DNA of 43,545 nucleotides from CAZXDS01 sp964639525 (GTDB lineage Bacteria; Bacteroidota; Ignavibacteria; Ignavibacteriales; Melioribacteraceae). The notes under the pieces are model-generated. The model was not told the origin of the DNA. It ran no database searches and was given only the letters and a program-made list of their open reading frames with translations. The stretch lies in NCBI GenBank assembly GCA_964639525.1, contig CAZXDS010000002.1, forward strand, positions 1 to 43,545, read 5' to 3'. Positions 22,074 to 29,528 of this stretch are shown here, one piece after another; positions within the stretch are counted from its first letter, which is position 1; every line of letters starts with the position of its first letter. The position numbers and the translations under genes were made by a program.

Positions 22074-23153
22074 CTAATTATTTTTCTTAAAATCATCAAG
22101 AAATTGAACTAATGTTGCAACTCCTTCTTTGGGGAAAGCATTGTAAATAGATGCTCTCAAGCCGCCGACAGAACGATGCCCTTTTAATCCTGCAAATCCT
22201 TTTTCCAATGAGGCTGCAATTAGTTTCTTTTCTAATTCTTCACTTGCCAAATTAAATGTAACATTCATCAGCGAACGATCTTCTTTTGCAGCAGCACCCT
22301 TGTAATAGCCGTTGCTGTTATCAATGTAGTTGTACAATAAATCTGCCTTATCAACATTCATTTTATACATTGCATCCAAACCACCGTTACGCAAAAGCCA
22401 TTTGTAAACCAAGCCGATAATATAAACCGAATATGCCGGAGGTGTATTGTACATTGATTTTTTATCGGAATGAATTTTATAATTTAGGTAAGTATGATTT
22501 TCATCCGTGCAGCGTTCAAGCATATCGTTTCGGATAATTACAAGCGTAGCACCGGCGGGACCCATGTTTTTTTGAGCGCCTGCATAAATTAAAGCAAACT
22601 TGCTTACGTCAAATTTATTGTGCAGCATATCAGAAGAAGTATCGCACACTAAAGGCACATTTCCAACTTCGGGTATGTAGTGGAATTCCGTACCGAAAAT
22701 TGTGTTGTTTGAAGTGTAATGAACATAAGATGCTTCCGGGTCAAGCTGTAATTCGTTCTGTTTTGGAATACGTGAAAAATTGTCATTTTCACTTGTGGCT
22801 GCTACATTCACAGTTCCAACGCGTTTTGCTTCTTTAATTGCTTTTTTTGACCACGCTCCGGTGTTGATGTAGTCAGCTTTCCCACGCATAATATTTAATG
22901 GAATCATTGAAAATTGCAGAGTAGCTCCGCCCTGAAGAAAAAGTATTTGGTAATTATCGGGAATGCTTAATAGGGTTCTTAAATCATTTTTTGCTCCTTC
23001 AAAAATATCATCATAAACTTTTGATCTGTGGCTCATTTCCATTACCGATAATCCATGACCTTTGTAGTTGAGCATATCTTCCTGAGCTTCTTTCAAAACT
23101 TCTACGGGAAGAACAGCCGGGCCTGCGCTGAAATTATAAATTCTGTTTTCCAT
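22074..23153 (-). CDS. serC: Phosphoserine aminotransferase
   Basis: A pyridoxal-phosphate enzyme that converts 3-phosphohydroxypyruvate and glutamate to phosphoserine and 2-oxoglutarate, the second step of serine synthesis, and can also act in pyridoxine synthesis. At 359 residues it has the normal length. The N-terminus YNFSAGPAVLPVEVLKEAQ, the block QGGATLQFSMIPLN (about 75-88) and the PLP-lysine region YAGAQKNMGPAG (Lys near 195), and GLKGHRSVGGLRASIYNA near the C-terminus are diagnostic. GAGGT precedes the ATG. It follows a DUF1015 gene by 62 nt and ends at a clear terminator. serA is not in the window. Confidence 0.97.
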   Translation of the reverse strand: MENRIYNFSAGPAVLPVEVLKEAQEDMLNYKGHGLSVMEMSHRSKVYDDIFEGAKNDLRTLLSIPDNYQILFLQGGATLQFSMIPLNIMRGKADYINTGAWSKKAIKEAKRVGTVNVAATSENDNFSRIPKQNELQLDPEASYVHYTSNNTIFGTEFHYIPEVGNVPLVCDTSSDMLHNKFDVSKFALIYAGAQKNMGPAGATLVIIRNDMLERCTDENHTYLNYKIHSDKKSMYNTPPAYSVYIIGLVYKWLLRNGGLDAMYKMNVDKADLLYNYIDNSNGYYKGAAAKEDRSLMNVTFNLASEELEKKLIAASLEKGFAGLKGHRSVGGLRASIYNAFPKEGVATLVQFLDDFKKNN

Positions 23154-23215
23154 TATTTTACCTCATTAATTATTTTAATTTAAAACTTTTTATTCTATAC
23201 AATATAAACATTTAA

Positions 23216-24451
23216 TTAAATTACATGCGTAAGTAAGCCGTCTCTTAACTTAGGTTCAAACCAAGTCGATTTCGGTGGCATAACTTCTCCCGCATCGGCA
23301 ATATTGATTAAATCCTGCACTCCAACCGGATACATAGAAAATGCAACTTTTGCTTTGCCATTGTTTACCAATTTTTCCAATTCTTCCGTTCCTCGTATTC
23401 CGCCTATAAAATCAATGTTGTTGTCGGTTCGTGGATCTTTAATTCCCAAAAAGGGATGAAGCAAATAGTTTTGCAGAATTGATGCATCAAGATTATCACC
23501 CACGTTATCGGCATGTTTTACATTTTTATTTGGAGTAAGCAAATACCATTTCCCTTCAAGATACATTTTAATCTCTTTTGGTGCTTGCGGTTCAGGAGAA
23601 TCCGTATTCTCCACATTGAAATTCTTTTTCACTTTTTCAACAAATTCTTCCGAAGTATTTCCATTTAAGTTGAAAACAACTCGATTATATGGGAGAATTT
23701 TTAATTGTTCCGCCGGAAATAAAACAGCGAAGAAATAGTTGTATTCTTCTTCTCCGTTGTGGTTGGGGTTTTTATCCATCATTACTTTTTGTGATCTTCC
23801 CGCACTTGCGGCACGATGATGTCCATCGGCGATATATAAATTTTTAACCTTGCCCATTTCAAATAATAGTATATCATTATAATCTTCGGGCACCATCCAA
23901 ACAGTATGCCGAACTCCATCTTCCGATGTAAAATCGTATAAGGGTTTATTATTATCAATAGTTGTTTGGACAGCATCGTTAATTTCAGGAACATCCTTGT
24001 ATGTTAAAAATACTGCGCCTGTCTGAGCTTCTGTTGTTACAATGTGATTTGTTCTATCGTCTTCTTTTACTTTTCGTGTTTTTTCATGCTTAAGAATTAC
24101 TTCATTATTGTAATCTTGAACCGAAAATGTTGCAGCAATTCCAATTTGTTTTTGTTCTCCCATTATCAATTGATATAGATAAAAATGCGGTATTTCATCT
24201 TGGACTAACGGTGCCGCCTCTCTTATTCTATTAAAATTTTCTTTCGCTTTTTGATATACTGCTGCATCATAAGGGCTAATATTTTCCGGTAATTCAACTT
24301 CGGAACGTGTAATTCGTAAAAAGCTTAGTTCATTGCCAGCAACTAATTCCGCCGCTTCATCACGATTACAAACATCATAAGGCACACTTGCTACGAGTTG
24401 CACTACATTTTGTGCAGGACGCACAGCTTTGAAAGGTCTTATAACCGCCAT
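23216..24451 (-). CDS. DUF1015 family protein
   Basis: About 411 residues from the ATG at 24451, chosen because AGGAG precedes it and the family begins MAVIRPFKAVRP; an extra 24 codons upstream are not needed. Signature stretches are SVPYDVCNRDEA (about 23-34), LKHEKTR and IADGHHRAASAG (about 222-233). DUF1015 proteins of unknown biochemical role are often encoded beside serA/serC, and this copy is directly upstream of serC, which supports a link to serine metabolism. The His-His-Arg cluster suggests a phosphate or metal site, but the function is not established. Confidence 0.92.
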   Translation of the reverse strand: MAVIRPFKAVRPAQNVVQLVASVPYDVCNRDEAAELVAGNELSFLRITRSEVELPENISPYDAAVYQKAKENFNRIREAAPLVQDEIPHFYLYQLIMGEQKQIGIAATFSVQDYNNEVILKHEKTRKVKEDDRTNHIVTTEAQTGAVFLTYKDVPEINDAVQTTIDNNKPLYDFTSEDGVRHTVWMVPEDYNDILLFEMGKVKNLYIADGHHRAASAGRSQKVMMDKNPNHNGEEEYNYFFAVLFPAEQLKILPYNRVVFNLNGNTSEEFVEKVKKNFNVENTDSPEPQAPKEIKMYLEGKWYLLTPNKNVKHADNVGDNLDASILQNYLLHPFLGIKDPRTDNNIDFIGGIRGTEELEKLVNNGKAKVAFSMYPVGVQDLINIADAGEVMPPKSTWFEPKLRDGLLTHVI

Positions 24452-24580
24452 AATAACTCCTATTTCTTGATTATTTATTCTAATTTCTAAACGAAATATA
24501 AACGAAAAAAGTGATACGCCCAACGTAATTTGGCAGGAACTTTTAGAATAGGAAAGTATTATTTAGAATGGTTTGATAAA

Positions 24581-24614
24581 ATAAAAACTACCCCTGCAAT
24601 TGCCGGGGTAGTTT
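24581..24614 (-). terminator. Intrinsic terminator after the TlpA-like lipoprotein gene
   Basis: On the minus strand AAACTACCCC pairs perfectly with GGGGTAGTTT over 10 bp with a 10-nt loop, followed by TTATTTTA. It lies 13 nt past the stop at 24627. Confidence 0.85.
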
Positions 24615-24626
24615 AAGTTTTCAAAT

Positions 24627-26531
24627 CTATTTAATCATATTTATCATTGCTTTAACTTCATCCACCATTTGGTCTGCGCTGCCTGAAAAGCCTACGGATT
24701 CGAATCGGATATTTCCATTTTTATCAATAATATATTTTGTCGGAATACCGCTTACGCCAAAATCAGCAACAACTTTATTGTTATCATCCATTAAAACATT
24801 AAAAGAATATTTATTTTCTGTGATAAACAAACGTGCATTTGTCTCTTTATCTTTCGCGTTTTCCCAAGTATTCACAAACAAGAATTTTACCACATCGTTA
24901 TTTTTGTAAAAGTCAACAAGCTTTTGCATCCCGGGAAATGAACTTTTACAAGGTCCGCACCAAGTTGCCCAAAAATCAACAACAACTGTCTTCCCTTTAT
25001 AGTCGGCAAGCGACACTTTTTTTCCTTTCAAATTATAGAGTGTAAATTGCGGAGCAGGCATATTTTTCATTTCATTTTTTAAGTCGGATTCCATTTTCTC
25101 TTTAGCCATTCCCGTAAACTTGGCAAGATATTCATCAAAATCGTTGTCCGAACCATTCTTTTTTACATATGCCTTTTTCAAAATTTCCGTCATTCCTTTA
25201 GTGCTTTCGCTCTTGTCAATAAAATTTTCAATTGTTTTCATTGTTTCATCAATCTTACCGGACTTGAAAAGAGCCGTAACATAAATTTCATTTGTTTCAG
25301 GGTCGCTGGAAATTTCTTCCATAGTTTCAATTCCCTCTTTTAAGTAAGGAATAGCCTTAGCGACTTTTTTATTATCATAAAGCAATTTCCCAAGTCCCGA
25401 CAAGTTGCGTCCAAGATAGTAATTCAATGATTCCTTGTAGTCATCAATAGTTGAGGTTTTAGGTTTGTTTTTGGAAATATCTCCGGATAGGTCAGCCTTA
25501 CTTTTTTTAATTCCAATTCTATAAATTTTTTCAACTTTCTTTGCATTAAATTTATTTCCCATCATTTTACCGGCAACATAGGGGAAATAGGCGGAACTGA
25601 TTTTGCCGGAATTTTTTGTTATTAAATTATAAGCATCATCATATAGAGTGCTGCGTGTATATTGGTAAAGCAGAGAATTATAAAAATTATCTACAAAATC
25701 ATCTTTGGGAAAGTCCTTTTGAAACTTATTGATGATATCTATTTTTTTTGAATAATCACTTTCACGGTTAAAGGAATTCATTCTCATTTGTTTAGCAAAT
25801 TTTCCTTTCGGATATTGCTTCAAACCTGCTTTAACAATTGATTCAGCCTTGTTATTTTCTTGCAATCTATTAAACCAATTATAAATAAGAGAATAGTCTG
25901 CCTCAGATTTATTCTCTTTTTTAATTAGACTGTCCAATTCGGTTTCAATTTCTGTCTTAGCAGCAGTTTTGTCCTTTCTAAATATCAACCCAAAATAGGA
26001 ATCAAGATACTCATATTTAATTTCAGGATTATCAAGGAAATCTTCTTTAAAATATTTAAATGATTTATCTGAATTGCGTTTAATTTCCGCTGATCTTCCC
26101 CAACCGTTAATTGCCGAAGCAAATCCGGCTTTTGCACCGGGAACAAGTTTCCCTTTCCCGTTTGTTAAAAACATGACGTAACCTTGGCCACTATTATTAT
26201 CAAATAATTTGCCGCTAACAAATTTAAAAACCACCCCGCGCTCATTATCAGGAACGCTGAGTTTAACAGTCCAATAATCGCCTTCTTTCATCATTTCCAT
26301 TTCTATTAGTGTATCCACCGAGACTTTGTATGGATAGGCAATCATAGTAACTTCCTTAGCATCAGCTAATTTGGAGCTATCTGCAAGATAGTAAATTCTA
26401 ATATTATCGCCTGCCTGCGGGTTTACAGGCTCAAAACCGAATTTGCCCTTAAATACTTCTTTATCAGAACATCCCAAAAGCAAAGAAATTAACAAAAGAA
26501 CAACCATTGACCGAATTATTTTAGTACTCAT
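24627..26531 (-). CDS. Lipoprotein with TPR-like region and C-terminal TlpA/thioredoxin domain
   Basis: A 634-residue exported protein. The N-terminus is a lipoprotein signal (SMVVLLLISLLLGCSD, lipidated Cys at 21). Residues 30-130 look like a beta-sandwich, 150-470 are helical and TPR-like, and about 490-634 form a thioredoxin-fold domain with the redox motif WATWCGPCKSSFPG near residues 520-530 and VSGIPTKYIIDKNG containing the cis-Pro. It likely reduces or isomerises disulfides, or matures cytochromes, in the periplasm while membrane-anchored. GAGGT precedes the ATG. Monocistronic, with its own terminator. Confidence 0.88.
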   Translation of the reverse strand: MSTKIIRSMVVLLLISLLLGCSDKEVFKGKFGFEPVNPQAGDNIRIYYLADSSKLADAKEVTMIAYPYKVSVDTLIEMEMMKEGDYWTVKLSVPDNERGVVFKFVSGKLFDNNSGQGYVMFLTNGKGKLVPGAKAGFASAINGWGRSAEIKRNSDKSFKYFKEDFLDNPEIKYEYLDSYFGLIFRKDKTAAKTEIETELDSLIKKENKSEADYSLIYNWFNRLQENNKAESIVKAGLKQYPKGKFAKQMRMNSFNRESDYSKKIDIINKFQKDFPKDDFVDNFYNSLLYQYTRSTLYDDAYNLITKNSGKISSAYFPYVAGKMMGNKFNAKKVEKIYRIGIKKSKADLSGDISKNKPKTSTIDDYKESLNYYLGRNLSGLGKLLYDNKKVAKAIPYLKEGIETMEEISSDPETNEIYVTALFKSGKIDETMKTIENFIDKSESTKGMTEILKKAYVKKNGSDNDFDEYLAKFTGMAKEKMESDLKNEMKNMPAPQFTLYNLKGKKVSLADYKGKTVVVDFWATWCGPCKSSFPGMQKLVDFYKNNDVVKFLFVNTWENAKDKETNARLFITENKYSFNVLMDDNNKVVADFGVSGIPTKYIIDKNGNIRFESVGFSGSADQMVDEVKAMINMIK

Positions 26532-26648
26532 TTTTACCTCATTTCATAAATATTGGTTTCTAAAAATAGGAAGTAATAACATAAAATGTGTTTTAATATA
26601 TTAGAAATTTTTTTATTTAAAAAATTAGTTTGAAGACAATGCAAATAT

Positions 26649-26770
26649 GAGTCCACTCCGAAAAACTCCAAACGGGTTTTAACCCGTTTGGGATTGTATG
26701 TTTTTTATATCTTGTTTTCCCCACGTTGAAACGTGGGGTTAATGAAAATATTACTTTTCAGAGTGGACTC
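26649..26770 (+). mobile_element. MITE-like element, copy 3, diverged (122 bp, 6-bp target duplication)
   Basis: Terminal repeats gagtccactccgaaaa and its partner ending gagtggactc pair with one mismatch. Hairpin A is ccaaacgggtt/aacccgtttgg (11 bp perfect) and hairpin B ccccacgtt/aacgtgggg (9 bp perfect). It is flanked by aaatat at 26643-26648 and 26771-26776. Inner stem bases differ from copies 1 and 2, yet pairing is intact, showing compensatory change. Confidence 0.88.
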
Positions 26771-26799
26771 AAATATCAAATATTTGAAGAAAGCTAATA

Positions 26800-26830
26800 T
26801 TGTATTTTTTGAATAATATCAGTAAATTTG
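26800..26830 (+). promoter_or_regulatory. Bacteroidetes-type -33/-7 promoter of rpmH
   Basis: TAAATTTG at 26823-26830 fits the -7 consensus TANNTTTG, and TTG at 26800-26802 lies 20 nt upstream (consensus spacing 19). The start codon of rpmH is 38 nt after it. Confidence 0.45.
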
Positions 26831-26867
26831 TACTCTTTATGAAAATGAATAAACAGGTAATGGAAAA

Positions 26868-27014
26868 ATGAAAAGAACGTATCAGCCGAGTAATAGAAAA
26901 AGAAAGAATAAGCATGGTTTTAGATTAAGAATGTCCACTAAAAATGGTAGAGCCGTGTTATCTCGCAGAAGAGCAAAGGGAAGAAAAAGATTAACTGTAA
27001 GTAACGAATTTTAA
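26868..27014 (+). CDS. rpmH: 50S ribosomal protein L34
   Basis: A 48-residue, very basic protein beginning MKRTYQPSNRKRKNKHGFRL and containing RMSTKNGRAVLSRRRAKGR, the full L34 signature. It is a structural protein of the large ribosomal subunit that contacts 23S rRNA. The conserved order rpmH-rnpA-yidC follows, with rnpA starting 4 nt after the stop codon. Confidence 0.97.
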   Translation: MKRTYQPSNRKRKNKHGFRLRMSTKNGRAVLSRRRAKGRKRLTVSNEF

Positions 27015-27018
27015 AATT

Positions 27019-27438
27019 TTGTCCACCGGCTACCCAAAGGCAAAACCGGCGGGTCTTTCAAAGCAAGAGAGAATTAAACGCCGAAAGGAATTTCAGTTAG
27101 TTTATTCATCCGGGAAGACAATTTTTTCTCCTCTAAATAAATTTAAAGCAACAATATGTTTTATTGAAAATGAAAGCCACCCGTTTGTTAAAGTGGCTTT
27201 TGCTGTTCATAAAAAAGCCGGTAATGCCGTGTGGAGAAATAGAGTGAAAAGATTGTTACGCGAATCTTACCGATTAAATAAAACCGATTTGATTCAGCTA
27301 TCAGTATTGAAAAATAAATCGGTGTACATTGTCTTTTCCCCGAATACGGTTAATAAAAAAAAATATAAATCTCTCTATCTAAAGGATGTGATGCCGGAAA
27401 TAATTGAACTAATGAAAAAAATCAAAAACTCATTGTAG
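27019..27438 (+). CDS. rnpA: Ribonuclease P protein component
   Basis: A 139-residue basic protein that binds the RNase P RNA and helps it mature the 5' ends of tRNA. The N-terminal LSKQERIKRRKEFQLVYSSG and the central KKAGNAVWRNRVKRLLRESYR with the RNR motif (about 75-90) are diagnostic. No in-frame ATG is available near the beginning; the start is TTG at 27019, 4 nt after rpmH, which implies translational coupling. Confidence 0.94.
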   Translation: MSTGYPKAKPAGLSKQERIKRRKEFQLVYSSGKTIFSPLNKFKATICFIENESHPFVKVAFAVHKKAGNAVWRNRVKRLLRESYRLNKTDLIQLSVLKNKSVYIVFSPNTVNKKKYKSLYLKDVMPEIIELMKKIKNSL

Positions 27439-27546
27439 TTATGTTTATTACTATCACATCTGAAATAATTTTTTTTTCACTCATCAAGTTCTCGTCATTT
27501 TTAAATAAATTAGTCCAATCAAATTTTAAATTAACAGGCTCTATAA

Positions 27547-29457
27547 ATGGATAAAAATACAACAATTGCATTTGTTTTAATCGGAATAATTTTAGTAGTT
27601 TGGCTTTATGTTAATGCTCCCGAACCAAAACCGGTAACTGCCGGAAATGGGAACGACACAACGCTTGTTGTAAAAGATACTAACCAAAACAATATCAAAA
27701 AAGCTCGGCAAATTACTAAGAAAGAGCAAACACCGATAAAAAAAGTAGAATCAACCAAAAACGATATCTCTGCACAACAATCCGGTGAGTTTGTAGCTTC
27801 GGATAAACCGGAAAAAGTTATTACTATTGAAAATGATAAAGTCCTTTTGGAAATGACTTCAAAAGGTGCACGGATTAAAAAGTTTTATTTAAAAAAATAT
27901 AAAACTTGGTATCACAATAGTATTAAAGACACTAATAATTTTTATGCCGAACATGTTCAGTTAATTAATTATTCAAAAAACGGCGGAGATTTTAATATTG
28001 TATTTCTTTCTAAAGGCGGACAGCTTATTAATACTGCTAATTTGGATTTTAGTCCAAATTTGGAAGGATACAAATATAAAATCAGTAATGGTGATTCTTT
28101 AACATTGGCGTATGAATTTAAAACGAAAGACGGTAAAGCAATTCGTAAAATTTTTACTTTTTACGGCGACCGATACGATTCCAAAATTGATGTGGAATTT
28201 GAAAATATGGACGATGTAATCAGCAGTTATCGCTACGATATTGTTTGGTCAAACGGAATTAACTTTGTTGAAAAAAATTCTGTGGATGAAGCAAATTATG
28301 CAGTGGCAACTATTTATTCCGGTGAAGAAACTACGACCATTAACGCAAAGGACGAAAAAGAAAAAACCGTTAAAGACATGAATGGAAAAATTGATTGGCT
28401 TGCGTTAACCAATAAATATTTTGCCGTTATCCTTTCGGAGGAAAAAGTATCTGCTGATGGCGGTGCTTTGGTTGAGGGGACATTTGTAAAAAATGTTCCG
28501 GGAAAGGGCGAAAGAAAATATTATAGTGTAAGTCTTAAAGTTCCGTTTAATAACACTAAACTTCAGCGAAATACGTTTCACTTGTTTATAGGACCTTTGG
28601 AGTATGATTTGTTAAAATCATATGGAAAAGAATTCCAGGAAATAATTGATTTTGGCAGTATGTTCGGACTTAAAGTAATTCTTCGTCCGATAACAGAATA
28701 TTTATTACTTCCGCTGTTTACATTTTTACATAGTTTAATTCCCAATTATGGTTTCGTAATTATTGTATTTTCAATAATTATTAAATTTGCTTTATATCCG
28801 TTTACAAAGCAGAGCTACAAATCAATGAAAAAAATGCAGCTTCTGCAACCGAAGATTACCGAGCTAAAAGAAAAACACAAAGGTGATCAGCAGAAGATTC
28901 AAAAAGAAACTATGAAGCTGTACAAAACTTACGGTGTTAATCCCGCAGGAGGCTGTTTGCCGATGGTTTTTCAGATGCCGATTCTTTTTGCACTTTTTGA
29001 ATTTTTTAAGGTTGCAATTCAAATAAGGCAGGAACCGTTTATTTGGTGGATAACAAATCTTTCGGCACCGGATGTTATTGCTACTCTACCGTTTAAGCTG
29101 CCAATTTTTAATATTACCGAAGTTAGCGGACTTGCTGTTTTACTTGGCGTTACAATGTTTTTCCAGCAGAAAATGAGTGTGAAAGATCCGAGCCAAAAAG
29201 CAATGGTTTATGCAATGCCGGTTGTTTTTACTTTTATGTTTATGGGATTTTCGTCAGGATTAAATTTGTATTATTTTCTTTTTAACTTGTTCTCAATTGT
29301 ACAGCAATACTCAATTAACAAAAGTAAAAAAGATGGCGAACTTGTTCCTGTTAAAGATGCGGATCAGAAAAAGCCGGGATTTATGTCTCGCATGATGGAA
29401 GCTGCGGAGAAGCAATCGCATGCACAGAAAAAAGCTCAAAATAAAAAAAGAAGATAA
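27547..29457 (+). CDS. yidC: Membrane protein insertase YidC/Oxa1
   Basis: A 636-residue inner-membrane insertase that places proteins in the membrane alone or with SecYEG. Seen are the N-terminal anchor (TTIAFVLIGIILVVWLYV), a large periplasmic beta-domain (about 90-360), and the Oxa1-type core beginning about residue 385 (PITEYLLLPLFTFLHSLIPN) with FALYPFTKQSYKSMKKMQLLQP, GVNPAGGCLPMVFQMPILFALF and a Lys/Arg-rich tail (AQNKKRR). This is the long form typical of Gram-negative bacteria. The gap to rnpA (108 bp) lacks yidD. A strong terminator follows. Confidence 0.97.
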   Translation: MDKNTTIAFVLIGIILVVWLYVNAPEPKPVTAGNGNDTTLVVKDTNQNNIKKARQITKKEQTPIKKVESTKNDISAQQSGEFVASDKPEKVITIENDKVLLEMTSKGARIKKFYLKKYKTWYHNSIKDTNNFYAEHVQLINYSKNGGDFNIVFLSKGGQLINTANLDFSPNLEGYKYKISNGDSLTLAYEFKTKDGKAIRKIFTFYGDRYDSKIDVEFENMDDVISSYRYDIVWSNGINFVEKNSVDEANYAVATIYSGEETTTINAKDEKEKTVKDMNGKIDWLALTNKYFAVILSEEKVSADGGALVEGTFVKNVPGKGERKYYSVSLKVPFNNTKLQRNTFHLFIGPLEYDLLKSYGKEFQEIIDFGSMFGLKVILRPITEYLLLPLFTFLHSLIPNYGFVIIVFSIIIKFALYPFTKQSYKSMKKMQLLQPKITELKEKHKGDQQKIQKETMKLYKTYGVNPAGGCLPMVFQMPILFALFEFFKVAIQIRQEPFIWWITNLSAPDVIATLPFKLPIFNITEVSGLAVLLGVTMFFQQKMSVKDPSQKAMVYAMPVVFTFMFMGFSSGLNLYYFLFNLFSIVQQYSINKSKKDGELVPVKDADQKKPGFMSRMMEAAEKQSHAQKKAQNKKRR

Positions 29458-29480
29458 TTCTCTAATTTTACAGTATTTTT

Positions 29481-29513
29481 AAACCCAATTCTTTTTTTGA
29501 ATTGGGTTTTTTT
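29481..29513 (+). terminator. Strong intrinsic terminator after yidC
   Basis: AAACCCAATTC (29481-29491) and GAATTGGGTTT (29499-29509) form a perfect 11-bp stem with a T-rich 7-nt loop, followed by a T-tract. It ends only about 15 nt before the start codon of the next gene on the same strand. Confidence 0.92.
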
Positions 29514-29528
29514 ATATTATTCCGCTAA

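Larger units (their letters stand above)
26532..26867. other. Intergenic region with MITE copy 3 and the rpmH promoter
   Basis: Between the divergent TlpA-like gene and rpmH there is no gene. It contains the MITE-like element at 26649-26770 with its target duplication and, nearer rpmH, a Bacteroidetes-type promoter. I saw no TTATCCACA-type DnaA boxes, although rpmH is often close to dnaA/oriC. Confidence 0.6.

Noticed and set aside
24530..24545. Second sigma-54-like site (ttggcaggaactttt)
   Set aside because: It lacks GC at the -12 position and points away from any gene start.
24695..24715. tRNA-like T-loop sequence gattcgaatcgg
   Set aside because: It lies inside the TlpA-like gene in frame and there is no acceptor or anticodon stem around it.
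27441..27554. 37-codon hydrophobic frame between rnpA and yidC, possible yidD remnant
   Set aside because: No similarity to the YidD cysteine-rich motif, no ribosome binding site, and it runs into the yidC start.
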